Shown: positions 8,152-17,025, counted from the first letter of the stretch. The stretch: DNA of 64,000 bases from Aminobacter niigataensis (GCF_014200015.1 NZ_JACHOT010000003.1:186001-250000), one strand, 5' to 3'. The notes: generated from the letters alone by a model not told the origin. Translations and numbers: made by a program.

Positions 8152-9954
8152 ATGCCGCATGACACGCCCCTCATCGCTACTATCGTCGCCGGTCTGGGGC
8201 TGGCATTCATCTTCGGCGCACTCGCCAACCGCTTCAGGGTGCCTCCGCTCGTCGGATATTTGATCGCCGGCGTGCTGGTCGGGCCGAACACGCCCGGTTT
8301 CGTCGCCGACCAGGAACTGGCACTGGAACTCGCCGAGATCGGCGTCATCCTGCTGATGTTCGGCGTCGGCCTGCATTTCTCGCTCAAGGACCTGTTGTCA
8401 GTGCGCGCCATCGCGGTGCCCGGGGCGGTCGTGCAGATTTCCTTTGCCACGGTGCTTGGCGTCGGCCTTGCCTGGATGCTCGGCTGGTCGCTCGGCGCGG
8501 GCCTCGTCTTCGGCCTGGCGCTGTCGGTTGCCTCGACCGTGGTGCTGCTGCGGGCGCTGCAGGAGCGGCGCATGATCGAGACCGAGCGCGGCCGCATCGC
8601 CGTCGGCTGGCTGATCGTCGAGGACCTCGCCATGGTTCTGGCGCTGGTGCTGCTGCCGGCGCTGGCCGGCGTGCTCGGCGGCGAGCAGCAGGCATCGCAG
8701 GCGCCCAACATCCTCGCGCTGGGCTTCGACGTCGGCGTATGGGGCGTGCTGGGCATCACGCTTGCCAAGGTCGCGGCCTTCGTCGTGCTGATGATGGTCG
8801 TCGGACGCCGCATCATTCCCTGGCTGCTGCATTACGTCGCCCATACCGGCTCGCGCGAACTGTTCCGCCTGTCGGTGCTGGCGATAGCACTCGGCGTCGC
8901 CTTCGGTGCCGCCAAGCTGTTCGGCGTGTCGCTGGCGCTCGGCGCCTTCTTCGCCGGCATGGTGATGAGCGAGTCCGAACTCAGCCACCAGGCGGCGGAA
9001 GAGACGCTGCCGTTGCGCGACGCTTTCTCGGTGCTGTTCTTCGTCTCGGTCGGCATGCTGTTCGACCCGACCAGCCTGCTCAGCAATACCTGGCCGATCC
9101 TCGGCACTCTGTTCATCATTCTCATAGGCAAGTCGGTGGCTGCCTTCCTGATCGTCATCGCCTTCGGCTACCCCATCGCAACGGCGCTCATCATTTCGGC
9201 GAGCCTGGCGCAGATCGGCGAGTTCTCCTTCATGCTGGCCGGCCTCGGCGTCAGCCTCGACCTCTTGCCCGAGCAAGGCCGGGACCTGATCCTTGCAGGC
9301 GCCATCCTGTCGATCGTGCTCAATCCGCTGGCCTTTGCCGGCGCTGCGCGGCTGAAGCCCTGGCTCGAAAAGCGCGCCGGTATCCCCGAAGCCGTCGAAG
9401 CCGTCCCGATCGGCCCGGCGACCGAACCCGGCGAGGTTGCGACCACGACGACCGTGCATGTGAAGGACGACGAGGACGCGCCGCCGCCGACCAAGCTGAC
9501 CGGCCATACGATCCTGATCGGCTACGGCCGCGTCGGCTCGCTCGTCGGCCAGTCGCTGAAGGCCGCCGGAATGGAGTTCCTGGTCATCGAGGATGCGGAC
9601 AAGACGATCGCCAGGCTCAAGGCCGAGGGGATCGAGACTGTCGCCGGCAACGCGGTCAAGGGCGAAGTCTTCGCCTCCGCCAATGCTGCCGGGGCCAGGC
9701 GGCTGATCCTGGCCATCCCCAATGCCTTCGAGGCCGGCCAGATCATCCTCAAGGCCAAGGCCGCCAATCCCGCGATGGTCATCATCGCACGCGCCCATTC
9801 CGATGCCGAAGTCGACCACCTCACCGGCCTTGGTGCCGACAAGGTGATCATGGGCGAGCGCGAAATCGCGCGGGGTATCGTCGAGCAGGTGGTGGCAAGT
9901 GCCGGCACGCCGCCGGCCGGCGAACCGGAGCCAGGCGCGCCGGTAGCGGCCTGA
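8152..9954 (+). CDS. ybaL: YbaL/Kef-type monovalent cation:proton antiporter with TrkA-N domain
   Basis: A 600-residue CPA2-family protein. The N-terminal part to about residue 400 holds a dozen hydrophobic helices with the family segments LVGYLIAGVLVGPNTPG, LLMFGVGLHFS and SLAQIGEFSFMLAGLG. After an acidic linker comes a TrkA-N Rossmann domain starting GHTILIGYGRVGS near residue 451, which binds NAD(H) or nucleotides and gates transport. It sits in the inner membrane and exchanges K+ or Na+ for protons. ybaL is preferred over kefB/C by overall layout and length. It stands alone, so the physiological signal is not evident. Confidence 0.9.
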   Translation: MPHDTPLIATIVAGLGLAFIFGALANRFRVPPLVGYLIAGVLVGPNTPGFVADQELALELAEIGVILLMFGVGLHFSLKDLLSVRAIAVPGAVVQISFATVLGVGLAWMLGWSLGAGLVFGLALSVASTVVLLRALQERRMIETERGRIAVGWLIVEDLAMVLALVLLPALAGVLGGEQQASQAPNILALGFDVGVWGVLGITLAKVAAFVVLMMVVGRRIIPWLLHYVAHTGSRELFRLSVLAIALGVAFGAAKLFGVSLALGAFFAGMVMSESELSHQAAEETLPLRDAFSVLFFVSVGMLFDPTSLLSNTWPILGTLFIILIGKSVAAFLIVIAFGYPIATALIISASLAQIGEFSFMLAGLGVSLDLLPEQGRDLILAGAILSIVLNPLAFAGAARLKPWLEKRAGIPEAVEAVPIGPATEPGEVATTTTVHVKDDEDAPPPTKLTGHTILIGYGRVGSLVGQSLKAAGMEFLVIEDADKTIARLKAEGIETVAGNAVKGEVFASANAAGARRLILAIPNAFEAGQIILKAKAANPAMVIIARAHSDAEVDHLTGLGADKVIMGEREIARGIVEQVVASAGTPPAGEPEPGAPVAA

Positions 9955-10010
9955 CCGGCCGGAGGGTTCGAGCAATCAGGCCCGACGACCCCGTGTCGGC
10001 ATGATCAGCT

Positions 10011-10352
10011 TCACCTGCTGGCGGCGAGCTGGGCGAGATGGCCGGGCAGATCGGTGCCGGGTCCAGACGCATTGATCGTGTCGAAATAGTCGTGCCATCC
10101 CGAAGCGGCGATGCCCTGCAACAGCGCATCCAACGCGGCATTGTCGGGGAAGCTCCAGATGGCGAAGAAGCGATACGGCGCAGGATGCATCTTGGTGGCA
10201 TCGGTTTCGCCCAGTGCGATGGCCTCGACGCCGAGCGCCGACAAGGCAGCCATGCCGGCACCTATGGCCTCGAAGAAGGCCTGCCGCCCGGCGGCGTCGA
10301 GCGCCTGCCATGCGGGTTTCGGGGTATAGAGCTCGGCCAGATAGTGCGCCAC
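10011..10352 (-). CDS. Small conserved protein, probably DUF6616 family
   Basis: A 113-residue soluble protein with the GTG start at 10352, preceded by AAAGGAAACACC, giving the N-terminus (M)AHYLAELYTPKPAW. It contains PYRFFAIWSFPDNAALDAL and SGWHDYF, a ferredoxin-like/ABM-like pattern that I associate with DUF6616; the assignment is tentative. It lies 90 bases downstream of the MarR gene on the same strand, so it may be the regulator's target or co-transcribed partner. No catalytic residues can be named. Confidence 0.65.
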   Translation of the reverse strand: MAHYLAELYTPKPAWQALDAAGRQAFFEAIGAGMAALSALGVEAIALGETDATKMHPAPYRFFAIWSFPDNAALDALLQGIAASGWHDYFDTINASGPGTDLPGHLAQLAASR

Positions 10353-10442
10353 GGTGTTTCCTTTCGATAAAGCGCTGCCCACGGCCACGGGATGCGGCCG
10401 CACAGGCATACGCGGGATTGATGGGGACGGTGGGACGCCGGG

Positions 10443-10967
10443 TCAGCCTGGTTCGGCTGCTTGAGCGCTTGCCTGTGTCACGGTGGGATCGAGATTTTGC
10501 CAGACACGGCGCAGCAGATCGCCAAACATCTGCCTGTCGTCGGCGTTGAAGCCGGCGAACAGCGTGGCGATCCACTTGGTATGCTCGTCGAACAGGACAC
10601 GCGCCGCCGCCTGTCCCTTGGCGCTAAGGCGCACCGAGACCTTGCGGCGGTCCTCAAGACCCGCATGGCGCGCAAGGAAACCATCGCGTTCGAGCCCGTC
10701 GAGCAGCCCGGTGATCGTCGCGCGCGTGACGCCGGCGCGCTCGGCCAACTCGTGCGGCGAGAGCCCCTCGGGGCGATCGTGCAGCAAGAACAACAGCACG
10801 AACTTGCCCTCGGAAAGCTGATGCGGGGCAAGGCGTGCGGCACAATCCCGGTCGATCGCCGACGATAGCGCCAGAATTTCCAGGCACAGCCGCAAGCCGG
10901 TTTCGGGCTGGCCCCGGCGCTTGGCTTCGTCCAGTAAAGCGAGGTGTTTTTGCTCAAGCATTGTCAT
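10443..10967 (-). CDS. MarR-family transcriptional regulator
   Basis: A 174-residue winged-helix protein. The recognition region is LSPHELAERAGVTRATITGLLDGLERDGFLARHAGLEDRRKVSVRLSAKG (interrupted here only for description), with the DRR wing motif of the family. MarR proteins bind palindromes as dimers and usually lose DNA affinity on binding small phenolic or oxidising ligands. Start is either 10967 or the Met at 10961; neither has a clear ribosome site. A perfect palindrome lies 7 bases upstream over the promoter, indicating autoregulation. The downstream small gene may share the transcript. Confidence 0.9.
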   Translation of the reverse strand: MTMLEQKHLALLDEAKRRGQPETGLRLCLEILALSSAIDRDCAARLAPHQLSEGKFVLLFLLHDRPEGLSPHELAERAGVTRATITGLLDGLERDGFLARHAGLEDRRKVSVRLSAKGQAAARVLFDEHTKWIATLFAGFNADDRQMFGDLLRRVWQNLDPTVTQASAQAAEPG

Positions 10968-10974
10968 ATGTCGC

Positions 10975-11004
10975 CATATAGTATGGCACCGTACTATATG
11001 TCAA
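10975..11004 (-). promoter_or_regulatory. MarR operator overlapping the marR promoter
   Basis: CATATAGTA and TACTATATG form a perfect 9-base inverted repeat with an 8-base spacer at 10975-11000. On the minus strand TTGACA at 11004-10999 makes a consensus -35, and the TACTAT/CTATAT within the inner arm falls 15-17 bases downstream as -10. A dimer bound here would block RNA polymerase. Confidence 0.65.
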
Positions 11005-11082
11005 TCGGCGCCTGACCTCGCTCCAGGCAGTCAGAAAACTATATGTCAATCGGCGCCTGACCTCGCTCCAGGCAGTCAGAAA
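10993..11082. repeat. Perfect tandem duplication of 45 bases upstream of marR
   Basis: Bases 10993-11037 are repeated exactly at 11038-11082. Each copy begins ACTATATGTCAATCGG, thus containing one operator half-site and the TTGACA -35 element on the minus strand, and ends TCAGAAA. The second copy therefore supplies an extra half-site and -35. The identity of the copies points to a recent event. Confidence 0.9.
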
Positions 11083-11186
11083 TACGCGAGATCGCCCGCG
11101 CCATCGACGGGGGATGGTGGAAGGCCGGCGGACACCGTCCCGTGCCCCAAGCCTCGCCGACTGAATCGGCCTGCGCAGGTCCAGGC

Positions 11187-11218
11187 AAGCAAAAGCCGCA
11201 CAGTTGCCTGCGCGGCTT
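11187..11218 (-). terminator. Terminator of the outer-membrane protein gene
   Basis: On the minus strand AAGCCGCGCA and TGTGCGGCTT pair over 10 bases (one G-U) around a 6-base loop and are followed by TTTTGC. The G-U pair shows the hairpin is better on the minus strand, 22 bases after the stop codon at 11241. Confidence 0.75.
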
Positions 11219-11240
11219 CGTTTTGCGTCTGAAGTGCCGG

Positions 11241-12095
11241 TCAGCCGCCGACGAGTGGCAGGACGAAATTCGGCCGGTAGGTGTCCATCGTGGCGCCGTT
11301 GCGATCCTCGTCGAGCAGCGTTCCGCTGCCGAAGCTGGCGCGCAGGCCGATCGTGAGCTTGTGCAGGTCCAGGCTATCCGACGCCTCCGATATCGAGACG
11401 TTTTCATACTGATAACGACCGAAGACCGACCAAGGGGTGTCGGTGAAGCGGTAGGTCGCCTGGAGAGCCAAGGCGACGACGTCGAAATCCAGCTCCATGC
11501 CGCCCTGGCTGATATTCATCCGGTGGAAGCCAAGCTCGGCGTCGAAGCGCAGGTTGTCCTGCGCAAAGTAGCGCGCCACGCCGCGAATGCCCATCAGATC
11601 GACGTCGAAGGGCAGCCCGTCAGCTTCAAGCCCACCGTAATAGGCCTGGCCGTAAAGGGTGACGTTGCCGAAATAGACCTGAGCCTCGGGACCGACCTTC
11701 CAATCCCAGATATCCTGGTCGGGGCCACCATCGGAGAAGCCATAGGTCTTGACCTCGGCGAAGCCGCCAACAGCGTAAGATGCGGGATTGCGCCAGTTGA
11801 GATGCAGGACCCCGCCGATGCTGTGCAGCCTGGTGCCTTCGATGTCGATGGCATCGACGGTGAGGTCGCCCTGTGCGTTCCAGCGCTCGGCGAAGGGCAC
11901 GTTGATGCGCACGGCGCCGCCATAGGCCCAGATGTCACCGTCGTCGAATTCATCGAACCACACGCCGCCGCCGTAGATTTCACCATAGCCCGAGATCTGG
12001 CGAACGACCGTGTCGTCGACCGGCGCCAGGGCATCTGCTGCGAATGCGGATGTGGTCAGCGCTGCAAGGCAGACGCTTAAAAGAAGTGTCTTCAC
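11241..12095 (-). CDS. Outer-membrane beta-barrel protein, porin-like
   Basis: A 284-residue protein with a clear signal peptide (MKTLLLSVCLAALTTSAFA, cleavage after AFA). The mature part alternates hydrophobic and polar residues with many Gly, Tyr and Trp, as in outer-membrane strands (for example VGGFAEVKTYGF, VTLYGQAYYGG, ATYRFTDTPWSVFGRYQYE). No specific family is recognised. The start is GTG at 12095, preceded by GCGAGGGG. It stands as a single gene with its own terminator. A porin or a surface assembly barrel are the main possibilities. Confidence 0.7.
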   Translation of the reverse strand: MKTLLLSVCLAALTTSAFAADALAPVDDTVVRQISGYGEIYGGGVWFDEFDDGDIWAYGGAVRINVPFAERWNAQGDLTVDAIDIEGTRLHSIGGVLHLNWRNPASYAVGGFAEVKTYGFSDGGPDQDIWDWKVGPEAQVYFGNVTLYGQAYYGGLEADGLPFDVDLMGIRGVARYFAQDNLRFDAELGFHRMNISQGGMELDFDVVALALQATYRFTDTPWSVFGRYQYENVSISEASDSLDLHKLTIGLRASFGSGTLLDEDRNGATMDTYRPNFVLPLVGG

Positions 12096-12283
12096 GGATG
12101 GCCCCTCGCCTGAGATTCGATGAGGGAATCCTATATCGCTAAATTAGTGATTCGTAATAATAGGAGTGCCTGACAAGCCACAACCCTGGCGGGTTTTCCG
12201 CGACCTGAAGCATTCGGGCAACACTATGTCCGCGGCTGAATTCCGTGGGCAGTGCGGACACAGTTGCCGGATGGCCGGGGCGT

Positions 12284-14479
12284 CTAGTTGCCCAGCAGAA
12301 CGTCGAGGATCGACGTTTCGCGGCGCTGGACCGGGCCGCCAACGTCGGCGGGCGGCACCGGGCGGCGGATCGAAGCCGTCGGCTCCTGCGACATGCCAGT
12401 TGCATCGCCGACCTGCTGCCGGACAGGCTGGGGTGCTGCCGGGAAGGTGTCTTCGTCGAGCGGCTGGTCCTCGACAGCGACAGCGGGGGCCGCAGGCTGC
12501 GGCGTCCAGGAGCCCGGCAAAGCTGCCACAGGGACGCCCTCATGCGCGGCGACCATGAACTCATGCCAGGCCAGCGCCGGCAGCGCGCCGCCGGTGACCT
12601 TCTTCATTGGCTTGCCGTCGTCGTTGCCGAACCACACGCCGGTGGTGAGGTTGGCGGTATAGCCAACGAACCAGGCATCGCGCGAATTCTGGCTGGTGCC
12701 GGTCTTGCCGGCCGCCGGCCATGCGAAGGCAGCCTTCTTGGCCGTGCCCTCCTCGACCGCGCCGGTCATCATCGCGTTCATCATGCCGACGACTTCGGGG
12801 CTGATGACGCGTGGACCGCCGCCCGAGGTGTTCTCGTAGAGCACGTTGCCGTCGGCCGTGGTGACGCGGCGGATCATGTGCACTTCGGGGCGGTAGCCGC
12901 CATTGGCGAACGGCACATAGGCCGCCGTCAGCTCCAGCGGCGTCACCTCGGAGGTGCCGAGCGAGATCGAGACATTGGGCTGGAGGTCGGATTCGATGCC
13001 CATGCGATGAGCTGCCTCGACGACCGCGTTGGGGCCGACTTCCATGGCGAGCTGTGCTGCCACCGAGTTCAACGACTTCGCCAGCGCGGTCTTCAGCGTG
13101 ACCCGGCCAAAATATTTGCCGTTGTAGTTTTCCGGCGTCCATTTGCCGATCTTGATCGGCGCGTCGTTGCGCATGCTGTCGGGCGTACGGCCCTGCTCGA
13201 GGGCTGCCATGTAGACGAACGGCTTGAAGGCCGATCCCGGCTGGCGGCGCGCCTCGGAGGCGCGGTCGAACTGGCTGGTCGAATAGTCGTAGCCGCCGAC
13301 CATGGCACGCACGGCGCCCGAATTGTCGATCGACACCAGCGCGCCCTGGCTGACATTGAGCTTCTGGCCGCTCTCGTCGATCAGCCGGCGGATCGATTTC
13401 TCGGCCAGATCCTGCAGCGTCATGTCGACTGTGGTGTCGACGATAATGTCGGAGCGGACCTCGCCGATCAGGCCGGGCAATTCTTCCATGACGCGGTCGG
13501 CGACATAGTTTTCCGAACCGGTCCAGAACGAGGCGGCGCGCGTTGCCGGCGCGCTCATCGCCGTCTTCAGTTCCTTCTCGCCGATCATGCCCTCGCCGCG
13601 CATCGCTCCCAGCACGAGCTGGGCGCGGGCCTCCGCGGCCTTGGGGTCGCGTGCCGGCGACAGGCGCGACGGCGCCTTGAGCAGGCCGGCGAGCAAGGCA
13701 GCCTCGGCCAGCGTCACGTCGCGTGAGGACTTGCCGAAATAGCGCCGCGATGCAGCTTCGACACCGTAGGAGCCCGAGCCGAAATAGACCCGGTTGAGGT
13801 ACATTTCGAGGATCTGGTCCTTGGTGTGCTTCTGCTCCAGCCACAGCGCCAGGAGCACCTCCTGCACCTTGCGCTCCAGCGTGCGGTCGGGCTTGAGGAA
13901 CAGGTTCTTGGCGAGCTGCTGGGTCAGCGTCGAGCCGCCCTGGGTGAAGCGCCCGTGCAGGACCCTGGTCGACACCGCGCGCGCAAGGCCGATCGGATCG
14001 AAGCCGAAATGCGAATAGAAGCGGCGATCCTCGATCGCCATCACGGCCTGCGGGATATAGGGCGACATCTCGTGCAGGCCGACGGCCTCGCCGCCGGTCA
14101 TTCCGCGATTGGCGACCAGCCTGCCGTCGACACCGATGATCTTGATGTTGGGCGAACGATCGGGGATGGCCCAGGTCGTCGAGCTCGGCATCTTGGCGCC
14201 GTAATAGACGACGATGCCGGCGGCAGCGATGCCGCCCCAGATGGACAGCACGAAGCCCCAGTAGACCAGCCGGCCAAGGATGCCGAACATGCCGCGCTTG
14301 GGTTTGCTGGACCGTCCACGCGATGTCGACCGCGTCTTGGAAGACTTGCGCTTGGTCGGGGCCTTGCGGCGGCTGGGCACGACGCGGTCCTCCTCGCGCA
14401 CCGAAAAGACATCGTCCTCCGCCTCATTGCGCGGTCCATCGAAGCTGGGCTCGATGCGTCTGTCTTTCCGGTTCGCCAT
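12284..14479 (-). CDS. Penicillin-binding protein 1A family: bifunctional glycosyltransferase/transpeptidase
   Basis: A 731-residue class A PBP. A basic cytoplasmic tail rich in Lys/Arg/Ser precedes one membrane helix (LVYWGFVLSIWGGIAAAGIVVYY). The glycosyltransferase domain has AIEDRRFYSHFGFD and GGSTLTQQLAKN. The transpeptidase domain has the active-site SAFK, then SLNS as the SxN motif and KTGTS. It polymerises and cross-links peptidoglycan in the periplasm. The C-terminus after about residue 650 is a proline-rich extension of low complexity. The start at 14479 (MANRKDRRIEP) is preferred; ATG at 14500 is possible. Neighbours are unrelated. Confidence 0.92.
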   Translation of the reverse strand: MANRKDRRIEPSFDGPRNEAEDDVFSVREEDRVVPSRRKAPTKRKSSKTRSTSRGRSSKPKRGMFGILGRLVYWGFVLSIWGGIAAAGIVVYYGAKMPSSTTWAIPDRSPNIKIIGVDGRLVANRGMTGGEAVGLHEMSPYIPQAVMAIEDRRFYSHFGFDPIGLARAVSTRVLHGRFTQGGSTLTQQLAKNLFLKPDRTLERKVQEVLLALWLEQKHTKDQILEMYLNRVYFGSGSYGVEAASRRYFGKSSRDVTLAEAALLAGLLKAPSRLSPARDPKAAEARAQLVLGAMRGEGMIGEKELKTAMSAPATRAASFWTGSENYVADRVMEELPGLIGEVRSDIIVDTTVDMTLQDLAEKSIRRLIDESGQKLNVSQGALVSIDNSGAVRAMVGGYDYSTSQFDRASEARRQPGSAFKPFVYMAALEQGRTPDSMRNDAPIKIGKWTPENYNGKYFGRVTLKTALAKSLNSVAAQLAMEVGPNAVVEAAHRMGIESDLQPNVSISLGTSEVTPLELTAAYVPFANGGYRPEVHMIRRVTTADGNVLYENTSGGGPRVISPEVVGMMNAMMTGAVEEGTAKKAAFAWPAAGKTGTSQNSRDAWFVGYTANLTTGVWFGNDDGKPMKKVTGGALPALAWHEFMVAAHEGVPVAALPGSWTPQPAAPAVAVEDQPLDEDTFPAAPQPVRQQVGDATGMSQEPTASIRRPVPPADVGGPVQRRETSILDVLLGN

Positions 14480-14645
14480 ACCTGTTTGTCCGGCCCCCAT
14501 GCCAATGGCGTTCCGGTTGAACAGTAAATGCGGCGATTTAAGGAGGGATTAAGTGGCGGCGCCTGCGTGCCCACAGGCAAGGCAGTGGATATCATGCCAA
14601 GGCCGCCGACCTTCTCGGAGGCGGCGGCCGTGGAATTGCCAGAAA

Positions 14646-14879
14646 TCAACCCGGAATCGGATCGTTCGGGCGCGGGTCGTTCGGCTTGTCGGGGCGATCC
14701 GGCCGGTCGCTGCTCTTGTAGCAGGGGCTCGACGGATCGTTCTTGTTGCAGCAGTTGCTGCTCTCAAGATAGCGCGGGTCCTTCGGCTTCCATTCGCAGC
14801 GGCGTATTTCGGTCGACTGACATGCGGTCACGGCGGAGGCCGCAACCACGGCCAGAATGACATTGCGTAGTGCACTCAT
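14646..14879 (-). CDS. Small cysteine-rich lipoprotein, unknown function
   Basis: A 77-residue protein with an N-terminal hydrophobic segment and lipobox-like AVTAC (MSALRNVILAVVAASAVTAC), so probably lipidated. The mature part holds CEWKPKDPRYLESSNCC and a proline/aspartate-rich tail (DRPDRPDKPNDPRPNDPIPG). The ATG at 14879 follows AAAGGAGAGAACCC; a longer frame reaching 15008 lacks a ribosome site. Function is unknown. Confidence 0.75.
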   Translation of the reverse strand: MSALRNVILAVVAASAVTACQSTEIRRCEWKPKDPRYLESSNCCNKNDPSSPCYKSSDRPDRPDKPNDPRPNDPIPG

Positions 14880-15060
14880 GGGTTCTCTCCTTTGAAACAG
14901 ATTTGTCCACCTCACGAAGCTTGGTCGGCTCCAGGAGAGAAAAGGTTCAAAGGCGGGTGCAGAATATTTGCGTCTGCCTGAAAACAGGTGCCGCTGGCGG
15001 AAAAGCATGAGCTCACAAGAGCTGCCGACATCTGCCCGCTCGATTAGTTCGACCTTGACC

Positions 15061-15086
15061 GGAACGAAGCTTCCTCGGCAGCCGTT
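15061..15086 (+). promoter_or_regulatory. EcfG-type general stress promoter
   Basis: GGAAC at 15061-15065, 17 bases, CGTT at 15083-15086, exactly the consensus. It reads toward the COG4315 gene, whose ATG is 53 bases further. Confidence 0.65.
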
Positions 15087-15138
15087 TAGCTCGTGGCGGC
15101 ATTCGACCGCCTACTAATAACAATAAGGAAATATTGAC

Positions 15139-15528
15139 ATGAAACGCATTGCACTTGGACTTGCGACCGCGCTCACGGCTATCGGCATGACAGCCGGACT
15201 GGCCTTTGCGGCCGAACCTGCAATGATGACGAAAACCGCGAAGGGCAATATCTACACCGACGCCCAGGGCATGACGCTTTACACATTCGACAAGGACAAG
15301 GCCGGTACATCGGCCTGCTACGAGGAATGCGCGACATCGTGGCCCGCACTCAAGGCTGACGCCGGGGCAAAGACCGACGGCAAATGGACCATCGTGGACC
15401 GTACCGACGGTACCAAGATGTGGGCTTATGACGGCAAGCCGCTGTATACCTATGCCAAGGACAAGAAGGCCGGCGATATGAACGGCGAAGGCATGGGCGG
15501 CGTGTGGCATATGGCCAAGGCCAGCTAG
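15139..15528 (+). CDS. Secreted COG4315 protein with Yx(FWY)xxD repeats
   Basis: A 129-residue exported protein: signal peptide MKRIALGLATALTAIGMTAGLAFA, then two copies of the family motif, GMTLYTFDKDKAGTSACYEECATSWPAL (split for description: YTFDKD with Cys-x3-Cys) and PLYTYAKDKKAGD. COG4315 proteins are periplasmic or surface proteins of unknown activity, often stress-induced. The ATG follows AAGGAAATATTGAC. An exact EcfG promoter lies just upstream. Confidence 0.88.
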   Translation: MKRIALGLATALTAIGMTAGLAFAAEPAMMTKTAKGNIYTDAQGMTLYTFDKDKAGTSACYEECATSWPALKADAGAKTDGKWTIVDRTDGTKMWAYDGKPLYTYAKDKKAGDMNGEGMGGVWHMAKAS

Positions 15529-15614
15529 CCGCTGATTGTCAGTTGACGGCGGCGTCTCCGGGCGCCGCTATCTGGCCAAGACAAGACTTTCTAACGAACC
15601 GGCCGAGGCGCAAG

Positions 15615-16068
15615 ATGATCGTGCAGGAGACGACGCGAGAGGAAAATATCTCGTTCCTCGCATCAAGGCGATTTGGGCGGCTGGCCTGTGCCAAGGGACA
15701 ACCAGCCCTATCTCGTTCCGTTCCACTACGCGTTGTCGGAAAATCACCTGTACGGCTTTTCAATGCCCGGGCAGAAGATCGACTGGATGCGTCAGAACGC
15801 TCATGTCTGCGTCCAGGTCGACGAGTTCAGCGCAAATCGCGAATGGCGAAGCGTCATCGTTTACGGGGTCTATGAAGAGATGCCGGACACACCACAATGG
15901 CTACGCAACCGGAGCCATGCCTTGTCGGCCCTTCAACAGCACGCCAACTGGTGGGAGCCCGGGGACCTGAAGCCAGCGTCAGCCCCACCCGCAACAGCAG
16001 TCCTTCCGGTGTTTTTTCGCATCAGGATCGAAAGCCTCACCGGCAGGCATGCATTTGACCAAGCCTGA
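15615..16068 (+). pseudogene. Pyridoxamine 5'-phosphate oxidase-like flavoprotein gene, frameshifted
   Basis: The gene starts at 15615 (MIVQETTREENISFLASRRF, then GRLACA), then must shift frame at about 15691-15699 (CCAAGGGAC) to continue as DNQPYLVPFHYALSENHLYG...QHANWWEPG and stop at 16068. The total length, 454 bases, is one base more than a multiple of three, so a single inserted A or G explains it. The two pieces together match the PNPOx-like split-barrel family that binds FMN or heme. Either a recent mutation or a sequencing error. If intact, it would encode about 150 residues. Confidence 0.8.
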
Positions 16069-16086
16069 TCAGGCTTGAGCGCGACT

Positions 16087-16287
16087 TCACGGCCCGATTG
16101 TCTTGTTGAGCGCGGCCGAGATGCGCTCGCGCAGGAGTTCGGCCATGTCGGTGTCCATGTGCAGGCGCACGCGGCCGCCGCGCGCGTCGACCAGCGTCAC
16201 CGCGACCCCGTCCAGGGTAGGCTCGCTCGCCGGCTCCACGGCCGTGACCATGAATTCGTGCTCTTTCTGATCGGGTCTTTCGGCCAT
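16087..16287 (-). CDS. Hypothetical small protein
   Basis: A 66-residue acidic soluble protein (MAERPDQKEHEFMVTAVEP...HMDTDMAELLRERISAALNK). I do not recognise a family. The C-terminal half is predicted helical. It lies in a minus-strand run with two other small genes. Confidence 0.55.
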   Translation of the reverse strand: MAERPDQKEHEFMVTAVEPASEPTLDGVAVTLVDARGGRVRLHMDTDMAELLRERISAALNKTIGP

Positions 16288-16323
16288 GGCTGTTCTCCCA
16301 GGCTGGCAGCCGCGAGCATACGC

Positions 16324-16572
16324 TTATTCTTCGTCGTCGTCGCTGCCGGGTGCCGCCCACGAATGCGGGGCGATGCGCTTTTGGGTATCGCTGTCGACAT
16401 AGGCCCACCAACCCTCGTCGGTTTCGTCCCACTGCCCGCCGGCCGCCTTCAGCCGCGCCAGGGAGCGGTACTGGGCGAGCGATTCATTTTCCTGGCCGTC
16501 GCGGTCGGTCCAGTAGACCGTGACCTTGGAACCGTCGGTCGGGGCGGTGGCGATGGGTGTCTTGGCGCTCAT
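16324..16572 (-). CDS. Hypothetical small acidic protein
   Basis: An 82-residue protein with an aromatic-rich centre (VTVYWTDRDGQENESLAQYRS, GGQWDETDEGWWAYVDSDT) and an acidic tail ending DDDEE. No family recognised. The beta-rich centre and single-domain size suggest a compact soluble protein. Start ATG at 16572. Confidence 0.55.
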   Translation of the reverse strand: MSAKTPIATAPTDGSKVTVYWTDRDGQENESLAQYRSLARLKAAGGQWDETDEGWWAYVDSDTQKRIAPHSWAAPGSDDDEE

Positions 16573-16643
16573 GCGGATCCCTCAGATTTGCGAACCAACG
16601 ATAGCCGACCGCGCGGCCCGGTAAAGCCACGCGGCGGCAAAAC

Positions 16644-16943
16644 TCATCGACGGGTAAGCAAAGCAGCGAGCAAGCCGAAAACGGCGACGCCGACAAGTGC
16701 TGTCGTCATCGGATTGTCCTGGGCGGTCTTCTGCGCCGCGCGCGCCTGCTTGCGCATCACCGGCAGGGCTTCGGTGAAGCGGTCGTAGAAGCCGTCATAA
16801 AGTTCGGAGGCACTATCACGGCCTTCCGCCAAGGCGCTAGCGCTGCGCTTGGACATCGCCTTGGTCAGCGACGCGACCTGCTTGGTGAGCTGGGAAACCT
16901 GCGCTTCGAGTTCGGTCTGGATTTCTTCACGGGTCGTGGCCAT
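16644..16943 (-). CDS. ElaB/YqjD (DUF883)-like membrane-anchored stress protein
   Basis: A 99-residue protein with a long amphipathic helix (EIQTELEAQVSQLTKQVASL), a middle segment, and one C-terminal membrane helix (TALVGVAVFGLLAALLTRR). This layout is that of YqjD/ElaB proteins, which tether to the inner membrane and bind ribosomes or other partners in stationary phase. The ATG at 16943 is chosen because an EcfG promoter at 16978-17003 would start transcription near 16970, downstream of the alternative ATG at 16973; AAAGGATG precedes it. Confidence 0.75.
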   Translation of the reverse strand: MATTREEIQTELEAQVSQLTKQVASLTKAMSKRSASALAEGRDSASELYDGFYDRFTEALPVMRKQARAAQKTAQDNPMTTALVGVAVFGLLAALLTRR

Positions 16944-16977
16944 TCGGGTGCATCCTTTCATCAGGTAACGCACCCCA

Positions 16978-17003
16978 AACGGCCAAGCCTGTCCGTTCGT
17001 TCC
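16978..17003 (-). promoter_or_regulatory. EcfG-type general stress promoter
   Basis: On the minus strand GGAAC (17003-16999), 17 bases, CGTT (16981-16978). The exact consensus reads toward the YqjD-like gene. Confidence 0.65.
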
Positions 17004-17025
17004 CTCGAAGGTCCCTGCCGCTGCG

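Noticed and set aside
15691-15699. Programmed ribosomal frameshift in the PNPOx-like gene
   Set aside because: No slippery heptamer and no downstream stem; a simple one-base insertion explains it better.
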